Notes under the pieces: generated by a model
What the model was told of the DNA's origin: nothing
The model's input: only the letters and a program-made list of their open reading frames with translations
Database searches by the model: none
Part shown: positions 1 through 13,486 of the stretch, piece by piece
How the letters are laid out: each line of letters starts with the position of its first letter
Position numbering within the stretch: position 1 is the stretch's first letter
Assembly: GCF_021018895.1 (NCBI RefSeq)
Contig: NC_079373.1
Location: 10,140,501 to 10,204,500, forward strand
DNA: 64,000 bases
Direction of reading: 5' to 3'
DNA from: Seriola aureovittata
Taxonomy: Eukaryota; Chordata; Actinopteri; Carangiformes; Carangidae
Translations under genes and position numbers: made by a program

Positions 1-2640
1 GTCCCTCTGCTCTCGAACTATTAGTCCCAAACAATCATCTCACTGCAGCATCTGCTGAGCAGACCAGACTAATTAATCAATCCCCAAACTGAATATTAAA
101 CAAACACTCATGAATTATTTAACATAAAATGAGAAGATCAGCAATATGTGAATAGACTAACGAATTCAAGCTACTCAGCAGTTAATTAATGACAAATATG
201 GAAAACAGTTAAGAGTTAAATCAACATCAGGATCAATACATTAAACCACACTACAGTAACATTAGCAAACATTACTCATAAACTGGGCTGTTACTTGGTT
301 ATTTTCTATTGTTAAAGTAAACTAAAGAAAAAACGGTGGGTAGAAAAATCACCAACCCTATAAAGTGTAACGCATTACACTTAATGTAATGTCTTATGTC
401 ACGTATAAAGTTAATTTATAACAGCAAACAAGCTCCACATCATAGATGTCCGGTTAAACTGTCCAGTTACCAAAAGCTACTAAACATCTTCCTACCAATC
501 AGAATCCAGACTTTTCAGTGGTCATGCTATAATTTAATATAAAATGTACGTCTCACAGTGTTAAACTATATGCCTATACATTACATCATGGTTGGGTTAT
601 TTTGGTGAACTGTTATTGCCTTAGTGTAAACTAAGTAATTACACCATTACACGTTTGCACAATCTTCCCTGTAGCTTTAAAAAATGTTCTATTTTTGCAG
701 TCAAGTGCAACCCAAGACTCCCAGTGACCCTTTAAATGTTCACCATTTGTTTTTATTTATGCTCAATTTTTGTAATTTCATTTACTGCATTTATTTTGGA
801 ATATGCAGCACTGACACACAATGTCTACTGAAATAATAGGGGCTTTAGGAATCCTTCTTGGCATCCTGTCATGTGAAGGGATCTGTGTTAAAGCTCATGT
901 CATGTGCAGTAGAGGGTTTCCTTTACAAGACTGATAGGGGCCCATAATGAATTGTTTGCCGCCCACCCTCCACTCCCCTGCTACAATGGGTAAATCCAGC
1001 AACAGTCAGAAGTGATCCTGTGTACTTGTTGAAAAATTGGAGCTCTTTGTTGTTTATGGTTTAATCATTTTTACACACCTATAGTACAGCGAAAACAGTG
1101 TTCAGATGTGTGACTTCTTGCAAAGATCGATTTTATACTCAGAGCAGGCAGCAGAGGAGTTGTTTGTTGTCACTGTGTTCCCCTTTGCAACAAATGAACA
1201 AAGGCACAACTCAAAAAAAGAATCACTCCTCTTACTACTGGTCCTTGACCCCGGCACCACCTCATGTTTTCTCCTTATTTACATACAGTACGAGAGAGGG
1301 GCAGAAGATTAGAAGCACCTCTCAATACCATACTGTATGGCCTCAAAATGACAATTAAGTTGAATCAACACTTCTCTGGCACAGAGACAGCATAACTGGA
1401 CATAAGTTTCACAAGGATTAAATGCAGAGCTGTTGTACTGGACTGTATTAGCCTACATTGTACATGTGTAATTAAACACTATTGGTGTTAAAGCCTCTGT
1501 ATGCCGCTTGTTACTTCATACTGAGGTATTTGTATCTCACTTCTCTTTAAAAACAGATACAGTAAAGCCATGTAGGCTACTCCTTTATTCTACTTTTCAA
1601 TCTTATTTACAAAAATACTCCCCCATTAGAGTGATTAATGTGTTATGAAATGTCTCTGGCATTAATACAAAGGTCTGGATTAGGCATATTAATATTTTAT
1701 ATATATCATACATTTGTGTGGTGTATGATTCATGTTGATTGCTCATTGTTTATATGCACTTCACTTAAAGGGTTGTACACATTTTACATTTTTAGAAGTA
1801 AACCAGATACAGGAAACATCTATTTCAGTGTAGTGACACCACTGGTGTCATACTGCTTCCTCTCACTCTGATGAATAGACTCCAGTACATCAGTGTTGAA
1901 CTCTACATTAAATCCCCTGAATGCTAATCCATGAGCAACTGAATTGAACTGAATTATGCAGAGTGGCCATAAAGGGAGCAGAAGTAGGACAATGCATCTG
2001 ATACAGATAAGAGTCCATACAATTATTTAAAGTGCTATAGGGCAGCATTATGCAATGGGAATAGTCACGGTTACCAGGGTAACATGGGAAGAAATACTGG
2101 GTATTAATTCATCTAAATGTGTGATAGGTTATTGAAATCACAACAAGCTACACAAGTGAAAAATTTACACCAGGCTGAATTGTCTTTAATGTGGACCGAG
2201 TTCACTTTGCATGCAGAAATTAAGTAAAAGATCTCTATGTGCTGATGTTAATAAATGGTTAGATTTGATTTTACTAAGACTACAAATGTTGCTTCACCAC
2301 ACCATTTGGTGTCTTATGTCCATGTAGGCTAGGGGCTTCTATGTGCATAACACAAATAAACAAATACTACTGGAACTGGAAAAAAGCTGCAGAGGAAGTA
2401 GTATTTGCTTCATACAATAATTCTTTTTTCCATTCTTCTTCTTGAGAGAGATGAGAAATGACTTTGCAACCTTTACTTCTGGCATTCTGGCAAAAAACAA
2501 GTATTCACTGCTTATGCTATTCAGTGTATTTAGCCTGTGTGGTTTTTCAGGACATCATGTGCAGTTTCATGGAGTATTACATAACCTCCTGGCAGCGAAG
2601 TAGCACACTTCACGAAGCCGAGCAGCGTTGTCTGCGTCTT
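1..2640. other. intergenic, no gene seen
   Basis: AT-rich sequence upstream of lhfpl3. Open frames here (for example 1098-1358 and 1638-1871) are short, lack splice context and show no family resemblance. I see no repeat with clear ends and no RNA gene. Confidence 0.6.
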
Positions 2641-3615
2641 TAACACGGCAGGTGACACTGACATGGGAACGACTCGCCAGAGATTTAGGCGGATATCCTG
2701 TTAGAAATAAATATCCAAGGCTTTGATTTGCGTATAGAAAAATACATTTGGTGCATGGCGCTCAGCTACAGTTGTCTGTACGGTATTTAGAATCGCATTG
2801 ATATTTCGTCAGTTCAGTGGATGTTGACGCAGCGTTATCCAGAAGGTGTGTGTCACTGTTTGCACAGATTGACGCGCACAACACGGGTTGCCTCTGCGTC
2901 TACCGCCTGTGTCCCTCCCTCTCCGGCTCGCAGCATCGTTGACAGCCCGACGATGCTGTCATAAACCGGAGAATTAATTCACCTTTTAACGATCCTGAGG
3001 GGGTCTGTCGTATTTCCTTAATGGTTATTATGGTTGGATGCATTGATTCGTAAGTAGGCTACGGGCCTGTAATGTGTTATTGGATGCGACCCACCTCTGA
3101 GACATAGGCTGGTAAACCTGCTTGTTATAGGCTGCTGCTATTTGTATCTGGTCTGATAAGAATACGTGCGCATCTTATGTTGTGTAGCTGAGGTCGGTGT
3201 GAATAATACACTTCTGTTTCACTCGGAGGCTTTCCAAGGACATCATTGAGCGACACGGTGCGGCAGCGATGTGCACGTCTGGCGGCTAGAAAGAGCAAGC
3301 AGGAAGGAGCCTGTTTCTGCTAGTGCCTGAGTTTTCAGAGTTATCGGTGATATCCAGGGTCCAAGCGCTCTGCTTTCGCTCCTCACTTCGCTTTACCGCC
3401 TGGCTTTAGGATGCGACGTCATGAGTTGATCGCGTCTGACAGATGTTGCTGTGTTGCAGTTGCACGGGCGTAGATTCTCCGCTTGTTCTCGCTGTTTTGG
3501 GGATGATTCTGTAAAAAAAAAAAAAAAAAAAAAACTGTTTGTGTGCTAAATGGTCAGTCCTCGCTTTGTGCTCGGACACATCGCAACATTCATTTAGTCT
3601 TCGGGATTGCATAAA
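2641..3615 (+). promoter_or_regulatory. lhfpl3: putative lhfpl3 promoter and 5'UTR region
   Basis: The base composition rises in G+C and CpG from about 2.65 kb to the lhfpl3 start codon, in contrast to the AT-rich flank, as expected for a vertebrate CpG-rich promoter of a neural gene. No TATA box in a convincing position was found, and the transcription start cannot be placed from sequence alone. A run of 22 A at 3513-3534 would lie in the 5'UTR. The extent is an inference from composition. Confidence 0.45.
3513..3534 (+). repeat. poly(A) run in the 5'UTR region
   Basis: Twenty-two consecutive A, about 80 bp before the lhfpl3 start codon. It is likely length-polymorphic. Confidence 0.9.
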
Positions 3616-4042
3616 ATGATACCAGGATCTGCCGCATCAATGCTACCATCTGCAGAAGCTGCGAAATTGTACCAGACCAATTACGTCCGCAACTCCCGTG
3701 TCATCGGACTTTTATGGGCCATCTTCACTATCCTGTTCGGTATTGTTAACGTGACCATCTTCTCACAGCCCTATTGGATTGGGGATGGCGTGGATACGCC
3801 GCAGGCCGGCTACTTCGGCCTTTTTCATTATTGCATCGGAGACGGGATCTCCAGAGAGCTGGCCTGCCAGGGTAGCTTCACCGAGTTCGCTGCTATCCCC
3901 TCCAGTGCGTTCAAGGCCGCCTCCTTCTTCATTGGAATGTCCATGATGCTCGTTGTCACCTGCATCGGCTGCTTCAGTCTCTTCTTCCTCCTCAGTACCT
4001 CCACCGTGTACAAGATCTGTGGCTGGATGCAAGCAGCATCAG
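3616..4042 (+). CDS. lhfpl3: lhfpl3 coding exon 1
   Basis: It encodes residues 1-142 plus the first base of codon 143, covering helices 1 and 2 and the first extracellular loop, and ends at the donor gtaagt (phase 1). Reading past the donor stays open to 4272 but turns into low-complexity intron sequence, so the longer frame is not coding. Confidence 0.92.
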
Positions 4043-7000
4043 GTAAGTGCATTTTAGTGTCTCTACAGTGGGGTGCAGGGGCTGGAAGGGACACTGAAGG
4101 GGGCTTAGAGGATAATTTACTCTCACTGCTTTCACAAAATGTAGGGAATATATCAAATAAGACAACTTTCAACTGTTATCTCCCCATCCACACACACACA
4201 GACAAGATCTTGAAGAATCAGATGAGTATAGGTGTGGGGGCATTTTTTTCTGTGTTGGGGACCCTTACATAATACGTTTTTCAAACCCTTGAAGTCTTGA
4301 ACACTGGGATGGATTTGAATTTGATTGATCCATTGATTAGATAAATGAATTGCCAGTGGGAGCAGCCGAAGTGAAGATAAGCAGACAGTGTCCAGGATCT
4401 CTCTGGGAGCTGTCAGCCAATACTGCTGAAAGACAGTGCTGTCCACGGTGCTGAAGTTTTGCTGAGGCCGTGACAAGCATTGTATTTAGAGGCCCAATCA
4501 GTGAATGGATACACTACAGGTGTAGTCACATATGAAATGTTCCTCACCTTATCCTTTTTCAAAATGCCTCTATGTTTCCCAATACAACACTACATCATAC
4601 ATGCGCATGTATGCAGCTTAAACCTGAAATGATGGTAGCTTACCATTTGACTGAATAATGTAATAAAATAACAAATAACACAATACTGGATCGATGCCTA
4701 TAACTTTTATAATGCAATTAAAAAATTAGTAACAAATTCCAAATTTACGTATTTAATTTGATTTTTCTGAGACTACATAACCATATAAAATATGCTCTGA
4801 ATTACGTGTGTATGGTATTATACCGTACGTACTGTATCGATACAAAGCAGCCAAATGTAATGTGAACTGTCTTTTCTTGTCCATGCAGATTAGTTAGTTA
4901 CTGTATGATCTGCAGTCTGTCCTCAGCCAACAGGTCTGTGTGTGTTTGTGTGTTAGAGTTGGTTGTGTTGAGGGTGTTTAAATGTTGTCAACTGCTGGCA
5001 GCATTTTGTCACTGTAACTGTGGGCTAATGTCATCCAGCGCGAGTGGAGGCCTCCGTCATCAGAAATCAGAGTTGTCATCATCAGCAACATCATCAGAGT
5101 CCGAAGGCCGCCAAATACTGGTTTGCTCATCTGTACCAGTGGTCGAAGCAGCCCGCTTCCTGTTCGCAACCAACACAAATGAGGGGGATTATTTGGAACA
5201 ACTCCAGCTCAGTGCGTTATGTTGGGCTGAATTAACGCAATAAGCCTGCCTAATGAGGAGACCGCTGGGCTTTGTGTTTCTGCAGCTAAGAGATGAAATA
5301 GAAAGCCAAGAGGAGAGACCCTGACCACGACAGGCTGGCACAGGGATGCCTAATGAGCAAGCCTGGCTGCTTAGCACTGTCAGACTTCATTACACTTAGC
5401 TGAAGGTTAAACTCACGCTGCCTTCACTTACTAGCCTTGTGGAGGACAGGTGGCCCACTGGCATCTGTAATGGGCCCCTTACTGTCACCTGATGTTTTGA
5501 TAGGGAGGTACAAATCGTCAATATGATAGTGATAAATGGGAGGCCAGAATGTGTGTGTGTGGAGAGAAAAGGGAAGAGGGAGCAAGATTTCTTTATCCTC
5601 TATTTTCCTTCTTGAAACATTTTGGCAACATGAATGTATGACACATCTCATGCCAATAAAGCAAACTGAAATTAAAATTCACACAGTGGGTCAGACATAG
5701 CTTGTTGTATTCCATCCCTGCTGATAGACTGGTCCAAGGACATGAATGACACAGTCAGTATTCAGAGCACTGCTCTCTGCTCCGTGGCAGCGATCTTTCT
5801 CTCGGCTTCATCAATCATCATTACAGGTCTTTTTTTTTCTCTCTTTGTGAGGCTGAATTTCATAACTTTTTCTTTGTCTTTGGTGCAGAGTTATATTGGA
5901 TGACCTGTGGTATGATAGGTATGGGAAAACATTATATAACTCTACCATGCTTCATTGAGCAAAAGGGCTATTTAGACACACCAACGCAATATCAAGGTCA
6001 AACTGTATGTGTTGACCAAGACTATATGATTAAGGATATACTGTGTGCCACTCATGCAGCAGCTTTCACAAATCCCCGTGGGCTGAGGTCAGAAAGTCGT
6101 GGATAAACACTTAACAACATATAACAACTTCACGCCATTGCACAGAGCTCCTGAATCAGTTAGTGAGAGCACGCACACATCTCTAGCCATGCAGGGGGAG
6201 AGTTTTCTGTGAAGCCCAGGTAAAAATGTTGAATGTTTGATGAGAAAGCAAACCACCAGAACACATTGGAACTCTCAAAATGTCTACCACAGCCAAAACG
6301 AAGTTGAGTGCAGAAGCGCTCCTGCTGCCCTAGATGGACTCGTATCCTTCTCTTTCTATCCTCGCAAGTGCTATTTCTGTCCGTGCATCTGCTCAAGTCC
6401 ATGGCATGCAGATGTAAGCGTGTGTTTTTTTCCGCAGAGGTGAGCACAGCAAGAAACACGATGCACAAGCCCCTTACCTTATCTCTTTTCGTTACCTTCA
6501 CACAATTTCACCCCCCTGTGCATCTCAACGCATTTGAGTTACTCATTTTGACCTTATCCTATCTCCCGTTTCACTCACTTTTCCTTCATTTTCTTTTATT
6601 TATTTCCTCCTCTCCTTTCTTCCTCTTTCCTCTTCACACCCTTGTTTCACTCAGTGCTGTACAGTATGTGCTGTTCACTTCTCTCTCCATCTGTTCTGGA
6701 TGGTAACTGCAGTTCTACAGGGGTCTGTACACCAATTAACTAAGAAGACTGTGAGGTCAGTGATAATTACTTCACAGTTTTACACCCTGTCTACGTACCC
6801 TGTCATGGCGGCTGCCAGGCCTTTTCTACAATGGTTGAGATTGTTTCTTCTAAAAAAAACAAAAAAAAACCCAGATATGAGTCATACCTGTGAATAACCC
6901 AAGACGTAAGCTTTGTAGAGTCAGCAGAAAAAATGTGCAGACTGAGGGTGGCGTGTTTGGAAAGATACAGACTGTTTTGAAAGGACTGCATTTAGGGGTC

Positions 7001-10000
7001 AGATTTCTATTTTTCCCTCTAGTTGTTTATGTTATTCTTTGGTCTATTTCGTTCGCGTGGGCTTGAGTGTGTGCCTGTTATTTTTTCTAGAAATAATTAA
7101 GAAAGAAAAGATTTGCTTTGCTAGAATAATTAGGCAAGCAAAGTGACACAGATGCACTTGGGAACACCCTCTGCCACTTATTTGATGTCTCATACTTTAG
7201 GGATCTAATTTCAGATTGTGCACAAGCCTGTGCTTTGTGCAGCATTTGTATGGATTCTTCTGTTAATGAGCTGAAGTAAGTTTAAACATATGAAAGCTTT
7301 GCCCAGTGAGCTACTCCTGGCGTATCTGTGTCTGATTATCCAAAAGGTGTATAGTTTCTGTGCTTATACCACACGATAAACAATGTGTTGGGAGCACAGA
7401 TTTGATTTTTGTATGTGGAAATGTCAGGCTTACTTTCATTATGAAATCATATATGATTTATTGTGCTTGTCAAGAGGTTGTCATACATATTGAGGTGTAA
7501 ATTATAAGTTTCATTTAGCTGCTTCAGGTTCAGGGTTCCTCTCACACTATCATGGCTTACTAAGACATTGTTAATGTTATTAGTAACACCTGCGCTTGGA
7601 AAAAGCTTGAAGTTTTGTTAGCTGGTGAAATTAGTCCAGTTTAGCTGAGCTACTGAATGACCATGGAATCATTAACTACTGCACTCAAAATTGTAGGAAA
7701 CACCCACACCAATATATGTGGTTTAATACTCGATAGCCAGGTGTTATCAAATTTTTTTTTGTTCTGTTTGTTACATTATCATATGGAATTACTCTTGCAT
7801 CTGCCTTAGCTGTGAGCACATCTCATTTAAATAGTGAAATTAGCAGCTTCACCAATAACTAGATCAGGCCTGTAACTCACAGTTATTTTCATTATTGATC
7901 AATCAGCTGATTACTCTCTCAATTAATTGTAGTGAGCAAGATCTTCATTTTTGCTTTGTCCAGCAGTTCAAAACCCAAAGAGAGTCAAATTACTGTCACA
8001 TAAGATAAACTAAAGCAGCAAATCCTCACAGCTGAGAAGCTGGGACTACTTACTGTTAGCATGGTAATTTTACTTAAACAGTTTCTAGTTAAATTTTGTC
8101 AATCGGCTAAACCAAAGTACAACATATACTTCAGTTAGATCAGCAAGCAGTTTTCACAGAAGTTAAACAGCCGCTTCGAACTCTCAGCACATCTTGTGAT
8201 TTGAGCTTCTAAGCTGTTCTTCATTTCATGACATACCTTCAAAGTGCCTGCATACACATAATACAGCCATCTGTGATTGTTCTTCATGACTGAAGAAACG
8301 CACAATTCAACTGTCGCATTCATTTCAGTACCTCCGTCAAGGAGGTTATGTTTCCACCGGTGTTTGATCATTTGTCAGCAGGATTACGCAAAAAGTACCC
8401 AACCCATCTGCACCAAACTTGGTGGAGGGATGTGGTGTGGGTCAGGCAAGAACACATTACATTCTGATGTGGATCGGGTTAAAGGTGGGGATCCAGGAAT
8501 AGGGCACCTTTTGATATTTTTGCCAATTTCTCAGGAAATAATGTCAATGTTGATGTAAAAATCTATTAGTTTGAACAATTTGGTGCCGATCCAGATAATA
8601 ATCCGGATGTGGTGGAGGAAAATGCTGAATTCTGATTTCATTATCTCACACAACAGGTAATAAAACCATACAGCTGTCTTGTGTAAGGGTTAAAGACAAT
8701 ATATAGATAACGCCACTTGTGAACAAAAGATGTTCAGGGTTGTTGGCCTTGGTGGAGGTATGTGCTCTACTGAATGCCCTTTTAGTTGCATATATATTAT
8801 TGTTTGAACCAGCATGCTGGCACAGCAAAAAGAGCCTTGAAGACAACAGCTAAAATCGACTTTATATAAAGATGGATCAAAATCAAACAAGAGGAATCAA
8901 CACATCAAAACGTTAAACTTTTGTTGTCTGACAGAAAGGAGCGTGGGAAGATAAAGGAGAAACAGAGATGACGATAAAGAAAATAAAAGGAAGATAAGAT
9001 GTGAGAGGACAATATGAGATCTGAAGCTAAACAGAAAGACAGAAGGCAGACAGAAAACAAATCAGATAACAGAGCTCAAAGAGGATATACCGATCCTTTA
9101 GGTCACCTCTTCTCTCTCTCTCTCTGTTATTAAACGTTTCTCTGTGGCTGCCTTTCACTCCCATGGTCCATTAGCTCTACTGAGAGGATTGTTCTGAAAA
9201 GAGCATTAAAACCTAGTTGAATCCAGAAGTGGAAAGTGGTGGAGCTCGGCATGAGAGTGTCCGTCATAGAGCTGCATTTTTCACTGCAGCAGGACCAGAC
9301 CTGTTCTCCACCTCTCAAGAGGTAATGCTACAAATGAGCACTTATGTCTGGATACCTATCAGGCCTTTAAAAGCAAATTAGTGCTTGACTGAGGAAAAGG
9401 CTGATTGTGTTGCTTTTGCCTGTTTCTTTGCTTCCTGTGTGTGTTTGTGCATGCTTCACGGAGCCACATTCAGTTCATTCAGTAGACATAGCAGAGGCAC
9501 ATCCTCTGTTTGCACGCTAATACTTAACCACCTCTGCCCAGTGCTTGCCCATCCCAAACAACATCATGCTATAGCAGAAGATTTGCATATAAATGAACTA
9601 CATTTCTATTAAAATGCAGAAAAGAGTCGACTTTAATTTGATGAAGTGCTGTTAAGCTATGTCCATAATTGCCTTGATCCCAAAGTAGTAAACAAAGAAA
9701 ATACTGCCCGAACAAGTTACATATTAAGTTTCAGCACATTAGAAGTTTTTCATCTTCAACAAACTTTTCCAGTTTTTTTTCATCCGTCCTTGAAAGACCA
9801 TCATGCATCTAATTTCATGTCATATTGAGTTTAAGTGAGTGAACCTGAATATTTTCACATGTTATAGCTGTACCTTCACTGTTTAACCAGAAGATTGAAG
9901 CTAACATTGTACTGCTCTATCAGCTCCAGTGAATTTGTATATATCCATAGTTCAGTTCACTTCAGTCTGGTTTGACATTGTGGAAGTACTTTGAAATACC

Positions 10001-13000
10001 AAGCTAATGCAGTAAAGCAACCTTCAATGTTACTGAGTTTTTACAAAATGCTAAAACATCGCTATTATTACTTAAAGCTGCCTGTAATCTATATTTTGAT
10101 ATTATCAGTGGATCAAATGACTGTTTGCAATGTGAAGGCTGTCGCTTGCGGTGCCAAACCTACAGCTGACAGACAGAGTTAGCAAGTGGCTGGTGAACAG
10201 AGGAGCATTTAGCAGCTAAACAGCCACATATTTCCCTGAGGAGTTGTTTGTGACCAAAACAGATCTAAAAAGAGAGACAATTGGGTCGCCTGAAACAGAA
10301 CTCCAGATCAATACTAATGTTGCTTTAGAACTGCTGAACATGTAAATACTGCCTAAAAGTGGCAAAAAATCTGTTATTTTACAATCTTTAAAATAAATTG
10401 TTAGTGAGTGATATGTACTATATTCTGCTGACATCCTTATTGAAGTAAATTCCTATTTCTATTTATTAAGTGACATTCCGGTGCTGTAGAGACGTTTTCA
10501 TATCAAGGAATTTGAATAACGCAGGTTTTCGGTCAAAATATAGTTTATATATATGAATAAATGTAAATTATACTTACAGCACAATTCGTCTATGATTTAG
10601 TGTATTTATAGATGTCGACAAACTCATACTAATGTTTACAAACACCAGCATTAGAATTTCACACAGTAATGTACGTGACTAATGTTATGCATCTAAACAG
10701 TTGGCAAAATAAACTAGTTAGTGAAATACTGTCAACATGCATCCCAGTCTGATGAATAAATTACCTGTGGCCTGTCCCCCCAAATTAACTTCATAAGTGT
10801 GCACCTCCTCTCTGCACAGTTTGTGTAGTCTTAATGTGTCCACTTGTATGACTGTGTAGCCTGAGACTTTCACAAATGTTACACTAGGATGTCTAAACTG
10901 CAGCCCGTGACAGGAGGCCAATCTTACCTCGGACCTTTTTGTTATTTAACAGCAGTCCGTGACAGTTTGGGGGCTGTCGGCTACTATCATCATGTTAGAA
11001 ACAGTCTAATGCATCTAGTCACTCGTGCTGCTGCAGCTACATACAGAGCAGGGAGTAATGTCTCTCTGCAGCACATCAAGCCAAATACCCAGCGGGGCAG
11101 ATTTGTGTAAAACAGAGAGTGAAACAACATGGGAGAGTACTGTCTGCTGTTGTTACAGCGAGGTGCATTAGCACTTTTAACTATGAAACGCCAGTGAGAA
11201 ATAAAAACTGGGACTGTGGTGCTGTTTGTCTATGAGAGATTGAGAGAGTGGTCTCATATTGAGTTAATTGACAGAAAAAACAAGACGAGGCCATAGGAGA
11301 TTTTGAAGCAACGGAAATATGAGAGCAGAGTTGCTTGACAGTGGCATTGTCAGGTGGTAAGAGGGGTGAGGACAACTAGTTTGGGATACTTGTAGAGCCG
11401 ATCTGTATTCCCTCCAGGTCTTTTCAGAGCAGCACTTGAAGTGAATGTGCTGATCCACCACCTTTTTTCAATCAAAGCAATTGAACACACAACACTGCCT
11501 TGTGCACCAATCCACACATAGCTCCCCTGCAGTAGGCAGCTCAGCATCCAAAGGGGAGATCAGGGTGAGCTCTACAGAACAAACTCATCACTGTGACTCT
11601 TCTTAGTTGTTTTTCTGTCCTTGTCTCTCCGTCTGTCTTTTAAACTGTTTCTTCCACTTTCCCTATTTTCATTAAAAAAAAAATTAAAAAAAAAAAAATC
11701 ACAGCAAGGAACAATCAGTCTTGCTTTCTCGCCCATTTCCCTCACGTCTACACAGGTAATCTGTTTTCAAATCACCTTCTGCATTAACACCCTTAGAGTC
11801 CTACGTTAATTAAGAAACTCATACAGCCAGTTCAACCATCTAATTATAGCCAGTGGGAAGCACTGGGGAACCATCATCCATGCAGCTCTCCCTACTGCTG
11901 ATGGTTGACAGCAAGCGGAGAGGATAGATGGGTCTATACTGATGTTCTCAATGTTGTGTTTTTAATTACATACCATGGCCAGGTTGTTGCAGCACAGCAA
12001 GAGATTCAAATGCAAAGCCATGTGCTGATTTGTAATGCATATTTGTTGATTTAAGGTTTATTTATGAATGCAAAAAAAGTTTGTATAATTTAAGATCATG
12101 TTTTTAGCCATCAAACCAAACAGATCAATGTTGATTAATTAGCCCACACTTTAGCTAACACTGAGTTTAGGTGTGGAATACAAACTCTAAATGCCAGCCA
12201 AGTCGTCATCACGATTCCCCTGCGCTTGGTGTCCTTGTAGCTCTGCAGGGTGTGGACTATAGATTTGCTGGAGTTAATCCTTGTGATCTCAGAAGTGGCC
12301 TAGCTCAGGCCAGAGCTCGGGGTGGGGGGTGGGGGGTGGTGGTGGGGGGGGGCAGCAAGGACATTGTGTGCTCGTGTTCATGTTTGACACACACATATAT
12401 ATACTTTTTTTGAAAGTACATTTAACCAAGTACATTACTTGTGCCTTACTTGGGTAGTTCCATTTTACGTCACTTTCTACTCCACCACATTTCAATATTG
12501 CACTTTTTAAATTACCACATTTATTTAACAGCTCTAGTCACTAGTTTCTTGTCATGTTGAGATTTTACATACAAAACATAGTATGATCTGTTTAAAAAAT
12601 ACAATGCATTGTATATGGCATATGATATCACCATTATATGAGACTGTTAAAATGAGCTCCACCATGACAACTACAAAATTACCATTTACACATTAATACC
12701 TAGATAATAATGATCCAATGATTTAATAACTGGGGTTAGTCAGCATAATGAGTACCTTTACTTCTGTTATCTTAAGTAAATTTTGTTGGTAATCACCAAC
12801 TTTACCTAATACTTAAATAATTTGAATACATCTTCCACCACTGCAAATGCAGAACACTTTAAACTGTGCAATATATTAATTTGTGTCAGCTACAAGAGTT
12901 GTAAGTCAGTCTAGCCCTCAAGCACTATTTTGTTAGAAAGTGGTGGCTGGAGGGAGCATTTATGAAATCTTGTATTTTTAATTTTACTGAATATTTCATT

Positions 13001-13415
13001 TAGCTATTTTCACTGAAAATACTGTTACAACTACATCATCGTTCGTTAGTGCTCTGCCGCAGACCCTCAGTCTGTCTAGGGTGAACACTCCTCATGTTAA
13101 CTGTTGACTGGCAGAGCAGAGTTTACCTCCATCGTCCCTGAACTGGTGGTTCAGTCTGTATATTCACAGAGAATTCAAAGGCCTCTTTTGATCCCCATTG
13201 CCCTTGCCAATCCTTATCCTCTGTGGAGGTACAGGCTGCATCTGGACCTGTTACATAAGCCCTCCACCCCAGCCCGACTCCCTCCTGCTCTGTTCACTGC
13301 GGTTTACACTCTATCCCCTCCCCCATCCTCTAACTCCGCAACCCCACCTCTGCTTTAACCTGAAATGTTATATCTATTACAGAAGCACACGTGACGTAGG
13401 ATCTAAAGGACAGAG

Positions 13416-13486
<71 letters not shown>

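Noticed and set aside
3763..4476. Three - strand frames opposite lhfpl3 exon 1
   Set aside because: Shadows of the real exon; the + strand frame has clear LHFPL homology.
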